From NCBI GenBank assembly GCA_017446095.1, contig JAFSRN010000012.1, positions 1 to 64,000 on the forward strand: a stretch of DNA of 64,000 nucleotides, read 5' to 3'. This DNA comes from Eubacterium sp. (GTDB taxonomy: Bacteria > Bacillota > Clostridia > Oscillospirales > Acutalibacteraceae). Shown here piece after piece: positions 16,275 to 25,073 of this stretch. Every line of letters starts with the position of its first letter. The first letter of the stretch is position 1. The notes beneath the pieces are model-generated. The model was not told the origin of the DNA and did not search any database. It was given only the letters and a program-made list of their open reading frames with translations. Both the position numbers and the translations under genes were made by a program.

Positions 16275-16912
16275 AATCTTTTTTCAATTTCGGCAATGAC
16301 TGCGGTGTAGTCCTCGCCGCCTTTCTGTTTGTTGTGCAGGTAATTCAGCAGGTGAATAAAAAACTCCCTGTCCGAAAAATCGCTGATTTCACCGAGGAAG
16401 CATCTGACGTCGTCCGCCCCGGTTACAACACCCGTATAATGCGCGTCAAGCACGCTGTAGTGGTGCCTGCCCTCGGGTACAATGATGTCGTTTGCAATCT
16501 CAAAACCGTGCTCATACAGCCATCTGCGCGCAATTTCGGGGTGCGTCATTGCGTTTATAATAATGTGCTTTTCGCTCGCAAAGGGGCAGTTTTGCAGGAT
16601 ATCGGCAATCAGCTCGCCGCCCATACCTGCAAGCAGAATATCGTCCACGCAGTCGCCGTCAACGTTCTGCAAGCCGTCCGACAGCACGCAGGTGATTTTA
16701 TCATCAAGACCGTAGTCGCGCACAAGCCGCCTGCACGATTCAAGCGGCGCGGCGTTGATATCGCTTGCAACGGCGGAGGTAATCCTGCCGTCAAGCACAA
16801 GCGACGCAGGCACATAGCCGTGGTCGCAGCCCACATCTGCAAGGCGTTTGCCATTGCGCACCAGCGCGGCGCATGCGGCAAGACGGGCAGACAGTTTAAT
16901 CGGATTACTCAT
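16271..16912 (-). CDS. trmK: tRNA (adenine(22)-N1)-methyltransferase
   Basis: A 213-residue class I SAM-dependent methyltransferase. It has VGCDHGYVPASLV near residue 24 for SAM binding, then GLDDKITCVLSDGL and the ILLAGMGGELI motif typical of TrmK. It modifies A22 in some tRNAs. The start is taken as the ATG at 16912, which overlaps the stop codon of the upstream gene. A TTG two codons earlier is also in frame. The TrmK-Nif3 pair is a conserved Firmicutes neighbourhood. Confidence 0.93.
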   Translation of the reverse strand: MSNPIKLSARLAACAALVRNGKRLADVGCDHGYVPASLVLDGRITSAVASDINAAPLESCRRLVRDYGLDDKITCVLSDGLQNVDGDCVDDILLAGMGGELIADILQNCPFASEKHIIINAMTHPEIARRWLYEHGFEIANDIIVPEGRHHYSVLDAHYTGVVTGADDVRCFLGEISDFSDREFFIHLLNYLHNKQKGGEDYTAVIAEIEKRL

Positions 16913-17519
16913 TGTCAAAAATACTTTCTACAACCGTTTCGTACACGCAAACGGGGTTATTCAGGAACTTATCGCGGATAACCTCCGCCTGCTCAATCGT
17001 GGCGACAAACAGGCTCAATACCATAAAGTCGCTGTCCTTGTCGCTGACGTGCATAACCACGTTGTAGCCGCCCTTTGCCTCGTTAATCTCCACCTTATTT
17101 TCACGCTCAAAGCGTTCACGCGCAAGGATTTTGTGGCAGATGCGCATACTCTCGTCGCGTACGGAAAGCGGCAAGTCCTTTTCTATAAGCTCAATCGGCG
17201 CGCCTTTAGTGTCGCCAAGGGACAGCGTGCCGTCCTCATTTTCGCAGATAACGCCGCTTTTAATCATTCTGCCGATGGAGTCCGCAACCTCAAAGTGGTT
17301 TGCAAGCTCGCCCTCGTCAAGCGCGGCTGTGATAGTGTCCGCCTTAATTTTGCCCTCAAAACTCGCAACGATGTAGCACACAAGCAGGTTGATTGTGCTG
17401 ACGGAACGCAAGCCGCCGTTTTTAACACCTGCCATAAGCGCGTCAAAGCGAAGCATGGGGTTGTCGTCGTTATTGGTGCGTAATTCTTTGTAATCTATAT
17501 CATCGTTATTATTGCTCAT
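16905..17519 (-). CDS. DUF4364-like protein with winged helix
   Basis: A 204-residue acidic protein. The middle (about 40-105) looks like a winged helix. The C-terminal half (EAKGGYNVVMHVSDKDSDF... and a segment rich in Ile, Val and Ala) resembles the Clostridial DUF4364 family. Function is unknown; a transcriptional role is a guess from the fold. It is first in a three-gene unit with trmK and the Nif3-like gene, behind a good promoter and a GGAGG ribosome-binding site. Confidence 0.7.
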   Translation of the reverse strand: MSNNNDDIDYKELRTNNDDNPMLRFDALMAGVKNGGLRSVSTINLLVCYIVASFEGKIKADTITAALDEGELANHFEVADSIGRMIKSGVICENEDGTLSLGDTKGAPIELIEKDLPLSVRDESMRICHKILARERFERENKVEINEAKGGYNVVMHVSDKDSDFMVLSLFVATIEQAEVIRDKFLNNPVCVYETVVESIFDNE

Positions 17520-17547
17520 AACAGCCTCCGAAATTTGTGCTTTTAAT

Positions 17548-17576
17548 ATAATAACATATTATAAGCAAAGTTGCAA
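17548..17576 (-). promoter_or_regulatory. Promoter of the DUF4364-trmK-nif3 unit
   Basis: The minus strand reads TTGCAA, a 17-bp spacer, then TATTAT, about 30 bases before the start codon. Confidence 0.6.
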
Positions 17577-17578
17577 AT

Positions 17579-17757
17579 ATAGTTTTGAGTTTTCAGTTTT
17601 GAGGGCAGGCAGTTATTGCGAGAATAGCCGATAGAATGCCGTAACAATTATTGCGGAGTGCTGTGGTCAGCACTCCCTACAAATACAGCACCATCGTAGG
17701 GGAGCATTTCCTAATGCTCCCGCGGGCGGATTGGGAAATCCGCCCCTACACATAAAA
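17579..17757. repeat. Intergenic repeat, copy 7
   Basis: TTTTGAG/TTTTCAG arm, then GGAGTGCTG-TGGT-CAGCACTCC, GGAGCATT-TCCT-AATGCTCC and GGCGGATT-GGGA-AATCCGCC. Three different stems of eight or nine pairs stand in one copy. It lies between the terminator of ispH-S1 and the next promoter. Confidence 0.75.
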
Positions 17758-17781
17758 ACAGCACCGCCGCAGCGATGCTGT
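17758..17781 (-). terminator. Terminator after ispH-S1 gene
   Basis: ACAGCA pairs with TGCTGT, with an inner CGC-GCG extension, followed on the minus strand by TTTTTAT. It sits just beyond the stop codon at 17792. Confidence 0.7.
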
Positions 17782-17791
17782 AATTCTTAAA

Positions 17792-20035
17792 TTATTCCTC
17801 TGCAGGCGCTTCCTCTGCTGCTTCTTCAGCAGGTGCCTCTTCAGCAGGTGCAGCTTCCTCTGCCGGTGCTTCTTCAACAACCGGTGCAGCCTCTTCTGCA
17901 GGTGCCTCTTCAACTGCAGGTGCTTCCTCAACGGGTGCAGCTTCCTCTGCAGGTGCTTCTTCAGCAGGCGCTTCCTCTGCAGGTGCGTCAACTGCAAGCT
18001 CGGGGATAACCTCTGTTTCCTCAGGCTTTTCAAGCAGTTCCTTGATTGAAAGCGATACGCGCTTTTTGTCAAAGTCGATATCGATAATCTTTGCCTGAAC
18101 AACGTCGCCTACTTTGAGAACGTCCTGAGGTGCCTTAATTCTCTCCCATGCGATCTGGCTGATGTGGATAAGACCGTCAACCGTCGGCAGGATGTTTGCG
18201 AATGCGCCGAATGTAGCAAAGCTTACGATTCTTGCGTCAACAACAGAGCCTACGGGGTAATCTCTCTTAAGGATTTCCCACGGGTTGTCCTCAATCTTCT
18301 TGAAGCCAAGGCTGATTTTGCGTGTTTCCTCGTCAAGGGCTTTGATTGTAACCTCAACAGTGTCGCCAACGTTAACAACCTCTGACGGGTGCTTGATGCG
18401 TGACCAGGAGAGTTCGGAAATATGTATCATACCGTCGATACCGCCAAGGTCAACAAACGCACCGTAAGATGTGAGTGACTTAACTGTACCTGTAATTTTC
18501 TGTCCCTCTTCGAGTGCTGCCCACGCAGCTTCCTGCTGTGCCTTTCTTTCAGCGTCGAGCACAACTTTGATTGAGCCGACTGCTCTGCGGCGTGCAGGAT
18601 TAATGTCGATAACCTTAAACTTAACGTCTGTATCCTGCAGCACGTCAAGATTCTGATTACGCGGCAAGCCTGTAAGTGATGCGGGAACAAAAACTCTTGT
18701 TCCGTTTGTGGTAACAAGAACGCCACCACGGATAACCTGAGTTACCGTACCTTCGAGAATTTCGTCTGCTTCTTTGGCAGCAACGATATCATTCCAGCCC
18801 TTTGAAGCGTCGAGTAAACGCTTTGAAAGCTTAAGAACACCGTCGTTATCATCAGTTTTCATGATGATAAGGTCGATTTCGTCACCTACTGCAACAACAT
18901 CCTCACATTTGCTAATTGGTTCGGAACTGAGATCATCAAAAGCAACAACGCCTGTTTGCTTTCTGCCGGGAATGTCAACATATACTTCTGACGGAGTAAT
19001 TCTTTCAACTGTTCCCTTTACTACCTTGCTGTTGTAATTTTCCTTAAAAGACTCGTTAAGTAATTCTTCGAAGGATGCCTCACCATCAGCAGATGCTTCG
19101 ACAGCAGGCTCTGTAGCCTTATCAGCGGTTTCTGCTGTCTCCACAACCTCTGCAGCTTCGGCTGAAGTTGTTTCAACTTCCTTTTCTTTAATTTCTTCGG
19201 ACATGGTTTTGAGTACCTCCTTGATAATTACCGAGGGTGTCGAAGCCCCGGCAGTAACACCAATTACTTCAAATTGCGATAAATCGAGCCCCGAAAGCTC
19301 GCCGACAGTTTCTATATGAAACGACGGGCAGTGGGCGCTGCTGACCTCCTGCAACTTGCGAGTATTTGATGAATGGCGACCGCCGATAACAAGCATAGCG
19401 TCGGAATTTTTTGCGAGTTCCGCAGCTTCCAGTTGTCGGTCTGATGTCGCATTACATATTGTATCAAAAAAATCTATATTTGTACATACCCTTTTTAATA
19501 AATTTTTAGATTTTACCCATTCTTGCAGGGAAAATGTCGTTTGAGATACACAAATTATTTTTTTGCCTTTGTCAAATTCGGGATTTTGTAAAATTAAGTC
19601 GAGTTCATTTTCGTCTTTGAACACGTAAGATTCGCCCGTGCAGTACGAGCGGATACCGCGTACCTCGGGGTGATTTGAGTCGCCTGCAATCAGCACGCAG
19701 GTAGTGCTGTCCTGACTGCTTACAATGTTGTGAATCTTGGTAACAAACGGGCAGGTTGCGTCAACGTACTCAATGCCGCGGCTCTCGATATCGTCAATCA
19801 CGCTTTTTTCCACGCCGTGAGTGCGAACAACAATCATATAACCATCGGGGCAGTCGGCAGGGGTATCGATAATTTTAACGCCCTTACTCTCGAGGTCGCC
19901 GACCAGCTGGGCATTATGAATAATCGGACCCAAAGTGCATACCTTTTTGCCCTCGTTAACAAGTTTGTATACCAGGTCAACCGCCCTGTTTACACCAAAG
20001 CAGAAGCCCGCAGTTTTTGCAAGAGTAATTTTCAT
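17792..20035 (-). CDS. ispH: IspH fused to ribosomal protein S1-like repeats
   Basis: A 747-residue fusion. Residues 1-283 are 4-hydroxy-3-methylbut-2-enyl diphosphate reductase, the last MEP-pathway step, with the iron-sulfur ligand C12 (GFCFGVNRAV) and the TCPFVTKIH and CNATSDRQ motifs. An acidic linker (about 284-325) joins four S1 RNA-binding repeats (about 335-685; SYGAFVDLGGIDGMIHIS is the clearest). A 65-residue tail of Ala-Pro-Glu-Glu repeats ends the protein. IspH-S1 fusions are known in Clostridia. The tail is unusually long and repetitive. Confidence 0.94.
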   Translation of the reverse strand: MKITLAKTAGFCFGVNRAVDLVYKLVNEGKKVCTLGPIIHNAQLVGDLESKGVKIIDTPADCPDGYMIVVRTHGVEKSVIDDIESRGIEYVDATCPFVTKIHNIVSSQDSTTCVLIAGDSNHPEVRGIRSYCTGESYVFKDENELDLILQNPEFDKGKKIICVSQTTFSLQEWVKSKNLLKRVCTNIDFFDTICNATSDRQLEAAELAKNSDAMLVIGGRHSSNTRKLQEVSSAHCPSFHIETVGELSGLDLSQFEVIGVTAGASTPSVIIKEVLKTMSEEIKEKEVETTSAEAAEVVETAETADKATEPAVEASADGEASFEELLNESFKENYNSKVVKGTVERITPSEVYVDIPGRKQTGVVAFDDLSSEPISKCEDVVAVGDEIDLIIMKTDDNDGVLKLSKRLLDASKGWNDIVAAKEADEILEGTVTQVIRGGVLVTTNGTRVFVPASLTGLPRNQNLDVLQDTDVKFKVIDINPARRRAVGSIKVVLDAERKAQQEAAWAALEEGQKITGTVKSLTSYGAFVDLGGIDGMIHISELSWSRIKHPSEVVNVGDTVEVTIKALDEETRKISLGFKKIEDNPWEILKRDYPVGSVVDARIVSFATFGAFANILPTVDGLIHISQIAWERIKAPQDVLKVGDVVQAKIIDIDFDKKRVSLSIKELLEKPEETEVIPELAVDAPAEEAPAEEAPAEEAAPVEEAPAVEEAPAEEAAPVVEEAPAEEAAPAEEAPAEEAAEEAPAEE

Positions 20036-20045
20036 AATATAAATA

Positions 20046-20160
20046 ATTGAGAATTTAGAATGGAGAATGGAGAATTATTGGCGGGACACCCGCATCCGTA
20101 TTATTGTTTGAACGAAGCGAGTATCCTAAATTCTCAATTCTCAACTCTCAATTCTACATT
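20046..20160. repeat. Intergenic repeat, copy 8
   Basis: GAGAATG/GAGAATT arm, GCGGG-ACA-CCCGC hairpin, then inverted ATTCTCA units up to the plsC stop codon. Confidence 0.7.
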
Positions 20161-20161
20161 C

Positions 20162-20809
20162 CTATCTTTCCGCCTGCCAGAGCTCCGTAATGCGTTCCAT
20201 TACGAGGTTTGCGGCTTTTTTGATGTCGTGCGGGCCAAATTCCTCTTTATCAAATCCCATTTCCTCGGGGGTAATCAGTTTGCCGTAGGACACGGTAACG
20301 TGCGAACCCACCTTGATTTTGCCCTTTGAGCAGATTGCAACGGGCAGCACGCCTGCGTTTGTGGCTTTTGCGATTACTGCAACGCCGGACTTCGCCTTTT
20401 GCGGCACGCCGTCCTTGTCCTTGATGCGCTTGCCCTCGGGGCAGATTGCCATAACGTGACCTTCTTCAATAATCTTTTCGCCAAACTCGATAGCCGAGGT
20501 GTCGCCCGTGCCGCGCTTAACCGGGAAGCCGTACATATGCGTGATAACCCAGCCTACAATCGGGTTTTTGTAAAGTTCTGATTTTGCCATAAAGTGAAGC
20601 TCGGGCACCTTGTCGCTCATGCCTGCAAACACAGGGTCAAAGGCGCAGGTGTGGTTAACAGCAACTATGTAGCGCGTGCCCTTTGGGGGAATGTTTTCAA
20701 TGCCCTTTGTCTTAACGTGGTAAAGCGCCTTTACAGCAGGTGCAAAGAGCGTTTTAACAATGCCGTAAAACTTGTAGTGCTTTACCTCGGAATAGTCAAA
20801 TTCTTTCAT
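20162..20809 (-). CDS. plsC: 1-acyl-sn-glycerol-3-phosphate acyltransferase
   Basis: A 215-residue acyltransferase of phospholipid synthesis that forms phosphatidate at the membrane. The catalytic NHTCAFD box (NHX4D) is near residue 52, and the substrate-binding ICPEGKR motif is near 118. It lies between cmk and ispH, an order common in Clostridia. Which acyl donor it uses cannot be read from the sequence. Confidence 0.92.
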   Translation of the reverse strand: MKEFDYSEVKHYKFYGIVKTLFAPAVKALYHVKTKGIENIPPKGTRYIVAVNHTCAFDPVFAGMSDKVPELHFMAKSELYKNPIVGWVITHMYGFPVKRGTGDTSAIEFGEKIIEEGHVMAICPEGKRIKDKDGVPQKAKSGVAVIAKATNAGVLPVAICSKGKIKVGSHVTVSYGKLITPEEMGFDKEEFGPHDIKKAANLVMERITELWQAER

Positions 20810-20835
20810 TATAGTTTTCTCCCTTCGGTCGAAAC

Positions 20836-21003
20836 AATTATTAATGATAAATGATGAATGATGAATTATGGATACTCGCTTCGCTCGGACAATAAGTAGG
20901 GGTCAATCACGATTGACCCGCGGGCGATTCTTGAATCGCCCCTACAATGGGTGAGGGCAGAGCCCTCCCGAAACTCATAATTCATAACTCATAATTCATA
21001 ATT
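20836..21003. repeat. Intergenic repeat, copy 9 (three perfect hairpins)
   Basis: ATGATGAATT arms enclose GGGTCAATC-AC-GATTGACCC, GGGCGATTC-TT-GAATCGCCC and GAGGGC-AGA-GCCCTC, all fully paired. It fills the gap between cmk and plsC. Confidence 0.8.
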
Positions 21004-21669
21004 TTAAACGTTTTCTTTAATTGTATTGATTACCGCGTTGATTGAATCCTCAAGATTGAGTTCGGAGGTGTCGAGCATAATGGATTCCTTGCTCGGCTTG
21101 AGCGGTGCGATTTCGCGGTGGGAATCCTGATAGTCGCGCTGGTTTACGTCTGCAAGAACGTCCTCGTACATAACGCTTTCGCCCTTTTCAATAAGCTCGT
21201 CGTAGCGGCGCTTTGCGCGGCATTCGGGTGAAGCAAAAAGGAAAATCTTAACGTCTGCATTCGGCAGAACAACAGTTGCAATATCCCTGCCGTCCATAAT
21301 TACGTTGTTGGTTTTTGCTATGCTCTGCTGCAAATCGAGCAGGAACGCGCGCACCTTCGGAATAGCGGAAACCGTGCTTGCGCCCATGGAAATCTCGGGC
21401 GTTCTGATGAGTGAGGACACGTCCTCGCCGTTAAGAAATACAGCCTGCGCGCCGTCGATATACTTGAGCTCTACCGTTGAGTTTGCAAGGATTTTGTCCA
21501 CATTCTCTTCGGTGAGGCTGTCGAGCAAGCCCATTTTCTGCGCGCTGAGCGCAACAGTTCTGTAAAGCGCGCCCGTGTCCACATAAATGTAGCCGAGTTC
21601 CTTTGCAGCAGCCTTTGCGATAGTGCTTTTGCCTGCGCCTGCAGGTCCGTCAATTGCAACGTTGATCAT
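21004..21669 (-). CDS. cmk: Cytidylate kinase
   Basis: A 221-residue (d)CMP kinase. The P-loop GPAGAGKST is at residues 8-16. YVDTGALYR and MDGRDIATVVLPNAD, diagnostic for bacterial CMP kinase, follow. It supplies CDP for nucleotide and phospholipid synthesis. The gene stands between the HI0933-type flavoprotein and plsC genes, with repeat copies on both sides. Confidence 0.96.
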   Translation of the reverse strand: MINVAIDGPAGAGKSTIAKAAAKELGYIYVDTGALYRTVALSAQKMGLLDSLTEENVDKILANSTVELKYIDGAQAVFLNGEDVSSLIRTPEISMGASTVSAIPKVRAFLLDLQQSIAKTNNVIMDGRDIATVVLPNADVKIFLFASPECRAKRRYDELIEKGESVMYEDVLADVNQRDYQDSHREIAPLKPSKESIMLDTSELNLEDSINAVINTIKENV

Positions 21670-21699
21670 ATTTTTATTCTCCCTTCGGTCGATTATAAT

Positions 21700-21815
21700 T
21701 GAGCATTGAGAGTTGAGAATTGAGAATTAATGGAGGGCGCTGCCCTCACCCAATTATATAATAGGTGTGGACATAGTCCACCCGAAATTCTCCATTCTCC
21801 ATTCTCCATTTTCCA
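21700..21815. repeat. Intergenic repeat, copy 10
   Basis: GAGAATT arm, GAGGGC-GCT-GCCCTC and GTGGAC-ATA-GTCCAC hairpins, then inverted ATTCTCC units. Confidence 0.75.
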
Positions 21816-21816
21816 T

Positions 21817-23040
21817 TCAAATATTGTTTCCACACAGGTAGCCTGTACTGAAGGCTATCTGCAGATTGAAGCCGCCGGTGTAGGCGTCCACGTCTATAAC
21901 CTCGCCTGCAAAGTAGAGGTTTGGCACGAGCTTTGAGCGCATCGTTTTTGGGTCAATCTCCTTAACGTTTACGCCGCCCGAGGTGACGATAGCCTCCTCA
22001 ATCGGGCGAAAACCCGTGACGTTAAGCGTAAAGTTTTTAAGCAGATTCACAAGTGCTTTGCGCTGCTCTTTTGTTATCTGATTGCACTTTGCCGACGGCT
22101 CGATGCCCGACAGTTTAACTATAACGGGTATGAGCTTGCGTGGCAAGAGTTTTGCAAGAGAGTTAATAAAATCTTTATTGTTATTCTCGGCAAAATCGCG
22201 CTGTATGCGCTTGTCAAGCTGCGTTTCGTCAAGCGCAGGCTTGAGGTCAATAACAAGCTTGTAGTCCGTGTTGTCACGCATATGGCAGGAGGCGGAAAGC
22301 ACTATCGGTCCGCTCACTCCGAAGTGCGTAAACAGCATTTCGCCAAAGTCGCTGTACACTTCCCTGTCGCCTTCAAATGCCCTGATAGCAACGTTTTTGA
22401 GTGACAGCCCCTGCAGCGCAGGCACAAAGTTATTGCTGCACACAAGCGGAACAAGAGAGGGCTTTGGCGTGATTACCGTATGCCCCACGCTCTTTGCAAG
22501 CGTGTAGCCGTCGCCCGTTGAGCCGGTCTTGCTGTAGCTTTTGCCGCCGGTGCAGACAGCCACCGCGTCGCACGCGATTCTATCTCCGTTTTCAAGGATT
22601 ACGGCAGATATTTTTTCACCGTCAAAGTCAAAGGCTTTTGCCGTGCCTTCCACGATTTTTGCGCCGCTTTGCGTGGCGTTTTTTACAAGCGCGTCGACTA
22701 TATCAACCGCCTTGTCCGACTGCGGAAAAACGCGGCAGCCGCGCTCAACCTTTGTAGGCACGCCCATATCCTTAACAAGCGCAATCGTGTCGTACGGCAT
22801 AAACGCGGAAAATGCGGAGTACATAAACCGCGGATTTGTTACCACGTTGCCGATGAGCTCGTCAAGGTCAAAGCACGCGTTTGTGACGTTGCAGCGCCCC
22901 TTGCCGGTAATCATAACCTTGCGGGCGGGACGGCTGTTTTTTTCAATTATCACGGTGTTGTTGCCGCGCTTTGCGGACTCTGCAGCAGCAAGCAGTCCTG
23001 CCGCGCCGCCACCGATGATTACAACATTTTTGTTTTCCAT
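21817..23040 (-). CDS. HI0933-type NAD(P)/FAD-dependent oxidoreductase
   Basis: A 407-residue flavoprotein. The N-terminal FAD-binding GGGAAGLLAA is at residues 10-19, GKGRCNVTNA near 47, and the C-terminal NLYFAGEVIDVDAYTGGFNLQ is characteristic of the HI0933/YhiN-like family. Physiological substrate is unknown. The position upstream of cmk is conserved in many Firmicutes. Confidence 0.92.
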   Translation of the reverse strand: MENKNVVIIGGGAAGLLAAAESAKRGNNTVIIEKNSRPARKVMITGKGRCNVTNACFDLDELIGNVVTNPRFMYSAFSAFMPYDTIALVKDMGVPTKVERGCRVFPQSDKAVDIVDALVKNATQSGAKIVEGTAKAFDFDGEKISAVILENGDRIACDAVAVCTGGKSYSKTGSTGDGYTLAKSVGHTVITPKPSLVPLVCSNNFVPALQGLSLKNVAIRAFEGDREVYSDFGEMLFTHFGVSGPIVLSASCHMRDNTDYKLVIDLKPALDETQLDKRIQRDFAENNNKDFINSLAKLLPRKLIPVIVKLSGIEPSAKCNQITKEQRKALVNLLKNFTLNVTGFRPIEEAIVTSGGVNVKEIDPKTMRSKLVPNLYFAGEVIDVDAYTGGFNLQIAFSTGYLCGNNI

Positions 23041-23056
23041 AAGTTGGTATTATATA

Positions 23057-24958
23057 TTACTGCTCGCCGTCTGTCAATTGCACGGACAGCGTTTCCCATT
23101 CTTCGTAAAGTCCGTCGCGCAGGGTGGTTTTTTCGTCGAGTGCCGCGGTGAGTTTTATAAGCTCTTCGTAGTCTGCCGAAGTCAGTTTTTCCTCAATTTC
23201 GGCAATCTCGGTTTCGGTCTGCTCGATTTCCTCCTCGCACTTTTTCAGTCGAGTTCTGGCTTTGCGCAGCTTCGCCTGCTGTTCTTTACGGATTTTATAA
23301 TCGTTTTTGCGAGGCTCTTTAGCAGCCTGAACCCCTGTTTTATCAGGTAGTTGTTCAGCTTGTTTCTCAATGTACCTATCATAATCTCCTATATACTCCT
23401 TCACGCCGTCTGGCTTAAGTTCAAGAATCCGTGTTGCAAGCTTGTTGATAAAATATCTGTCGTGCGAAACAATAAGCATTGTGCCGCTGTAATCAAGCAG
23501 CGTGTTTTCCAGCTCTTCGCGTGAAAACGCGTCGAGGTGGTTGGTGGGCTCGTCCAGCAGCAGTAAGTTGAATTTGCCGAGCATAAGCTTTAGCAGCGCC
23601 ACCCTTGCGCGCTCGCCGCCCGAACATTCGGAAAGGTTTTTGTACACCTCGTCGCCCTTGAACAAAAACGCCGCAAGCGCGCTTCTGACGCTTGTTTCCG
23701 TCATCGCCGGGAAGTTCGACCACACCTCCTCAAGCACGGTTTTTGTGAGGTCGAGCTTTGCCTGCACCTGGTCAAAATAGCCGCAGAAAACGTTTGTGCC
23801 GAACTTGAAAGAGCCGCCGTCAGCCGAGTAATCCTTCATCAGAATTTTGAGCATAGTCGTCTTGCCGCAGCCGTTATCGCCGAGAAGGAACACTTTTTCG
23901 CCGCGGCGTATATTGAAGTTAACTCCGCTGAAAACCTCCTTGCCGCCAAAGGACTTTGCGAGGTCTTTTACGTCGAGCACATCCTCGCCGCTTATCGCTT
24001 TCGGCGTAAAGTCAAAGCGGATTTTTTCCACCATTTTATCGGGGATAATAAGCTGCGCTTTGATGCGCTCAATCACCTTTTCCTTGCTCTCGGCGGTCTT
24101 GATATTCTTCTCTCTGTTCCACTGGCGCTGCTGGGCGATAATGCCCTCAAGGCGCTCAATTTCCTTCATATCATTCTCGTACTTTTCCTCAATCGCCTTT
24201 TGCTCGGCGGCTTTTTTAACAAGGAATTCCGAGTAGTTGCCTTTGTATGAACGGCATTTGCCGTTTTCAATCTCCACGGTTTTTGTAGTGATTTTATCAA
24301 GGAAATAGCGATCGTGGCTGATGATAAGCGCCGCGCCGGAAAAGTCTTTTAAAAAGCCCTCAAGCCACTCAACAGCCTTGATATCAAGGTGGTTGGTAGG
24401 CTCGTCAAGCAGCAGAAAATCCGCTTTTGAAAGCAGCAGCTTTGCAAGAATAAGCTTTGAGCGCTGACCGCCCGAAAGCTTGGATGTGAGCATATCAAAC
24501 TCACTCTCCTCAAAGCCTAAACCGATTAGCGCAGAACGCGTCATACTCTTGTAAGTCAGTCCGCCGTCGCGCGTGAATTTGCTGTTGAGGTAATCCTGAC
24601 GTTCAATGTTTGCAGTTTGGTCGCCGATGCCCTCACGCAGGTTGAAGTTAACCTCGGCAAGCTCGCTTTCAATCTGAATAAGGTCGTCAAACACGCTTAC
24701 AAGCTCGTTCCAGATAGTCCTGTTTTCCGAGCAGGTGTGCTGTTCCATATAGCCGACTGTGGCGTTTTTACCTATAAAGCAGGCGCCGCTGTCCGGCGTA
24801 TAGTCGCCCTTGATGATTCTGAAAAGCGAGGTCTTGCCTGCGCCGTTAACGCCGATAAGACCGACCTTCTCTTTTTCTTTAATGTCAAAAGACACACCGT
24901 CAAACAGTGTGTTTTCGCCAAAAGAAAGTGATAAATTCTGAACATCAAGGACTGCCAT
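23057..24958 (-). CDS. ABC-F family ATPase
   Basis: A 633-residue soluble protein with two ABC ATPase domains: Walker A GVNGAGKTS and GDNGCGKTT, signatures LSGGQ and CSGGE, and Walker B LLLDEPTNHLD in both halves. The domains are joined by a charged linker and followed by a C-terminal coiled coil (about 555-625). ABC-F proteins act on ribosomes rather than in transport. The long C-terminal coiled coil suggests the Uup type. The ATG at 24958 is chosen; the ten residues upstream lack a ribosome-binding site. Confidence 0.93.
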   Translation of the reverse strand: MAVLDVQNLSLSFGENTLFDGVSFDIKEKEKVGLIGVNGAGKTSLFRIIKGDYTPDSGACFIGKNATVGYMEQHTCSENRTIWNELVSVFDDLIQIESELAEVNFNLREGIGDQTANIERQDYLNSKFTRDGGLTYKSMTRSALIGLGFEESEFDMLTSKLSGGQRSKLILAKLLLSKADFLLLDEPTNHLDIKAVEWLEGFLKDFSGAALIISHDRYFLDKITTKTVEIENGKCRSYKGNYSEFLVKKAAEQKAIEEKYENDMKEIERLEGIIAQQRQWNREKNIKTAESKEKVIERIKAQLIIPDKMVEKIRFDFTPKAISGEDVLDVKDLAKSFGGKEVFSGVNFNIRRGEKVFLLGDNGCGKTTMLKILMKDYSADGGSFKFGTNVFCGYFDQVQAKLDLTKTVLEEVWSNFPAMTETSVRSALAAFLFKGDEVYKNLSECSGGERARVALLKLMLGKFNLLLLDEPTNHLDAFSREELENTLLDYSGTMLIVSHDRYFINKLATRILELKPDGVKEYIGDYDRYIEKQAEQLPDKTGVQAAKEPRKNDYKIRKEQQAKLRKARTRLKKCEEEIEQTETEIAEIEEKLTSADYEELIKLTAALDEKTTLRDGLYEEWETLSVQLTDGEQ

Positions 24959-25073
24959 AATAACCCCGTTTTTATATAATAGTAACAATCTTACTTATTT
25001 TACACTAAATCGACTTGATTGTGAAGTACTTTTTTGATATTATTAGTATAATTTAAAAATAAAGGTGAGAAAC

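Noticed and set aside
25065..25073. GTG start for manA nine bases upstream of the ATG
   Set aside because: The GTG is part of the AAGGTGAG ribosome-binding site for the ATG at 25074.
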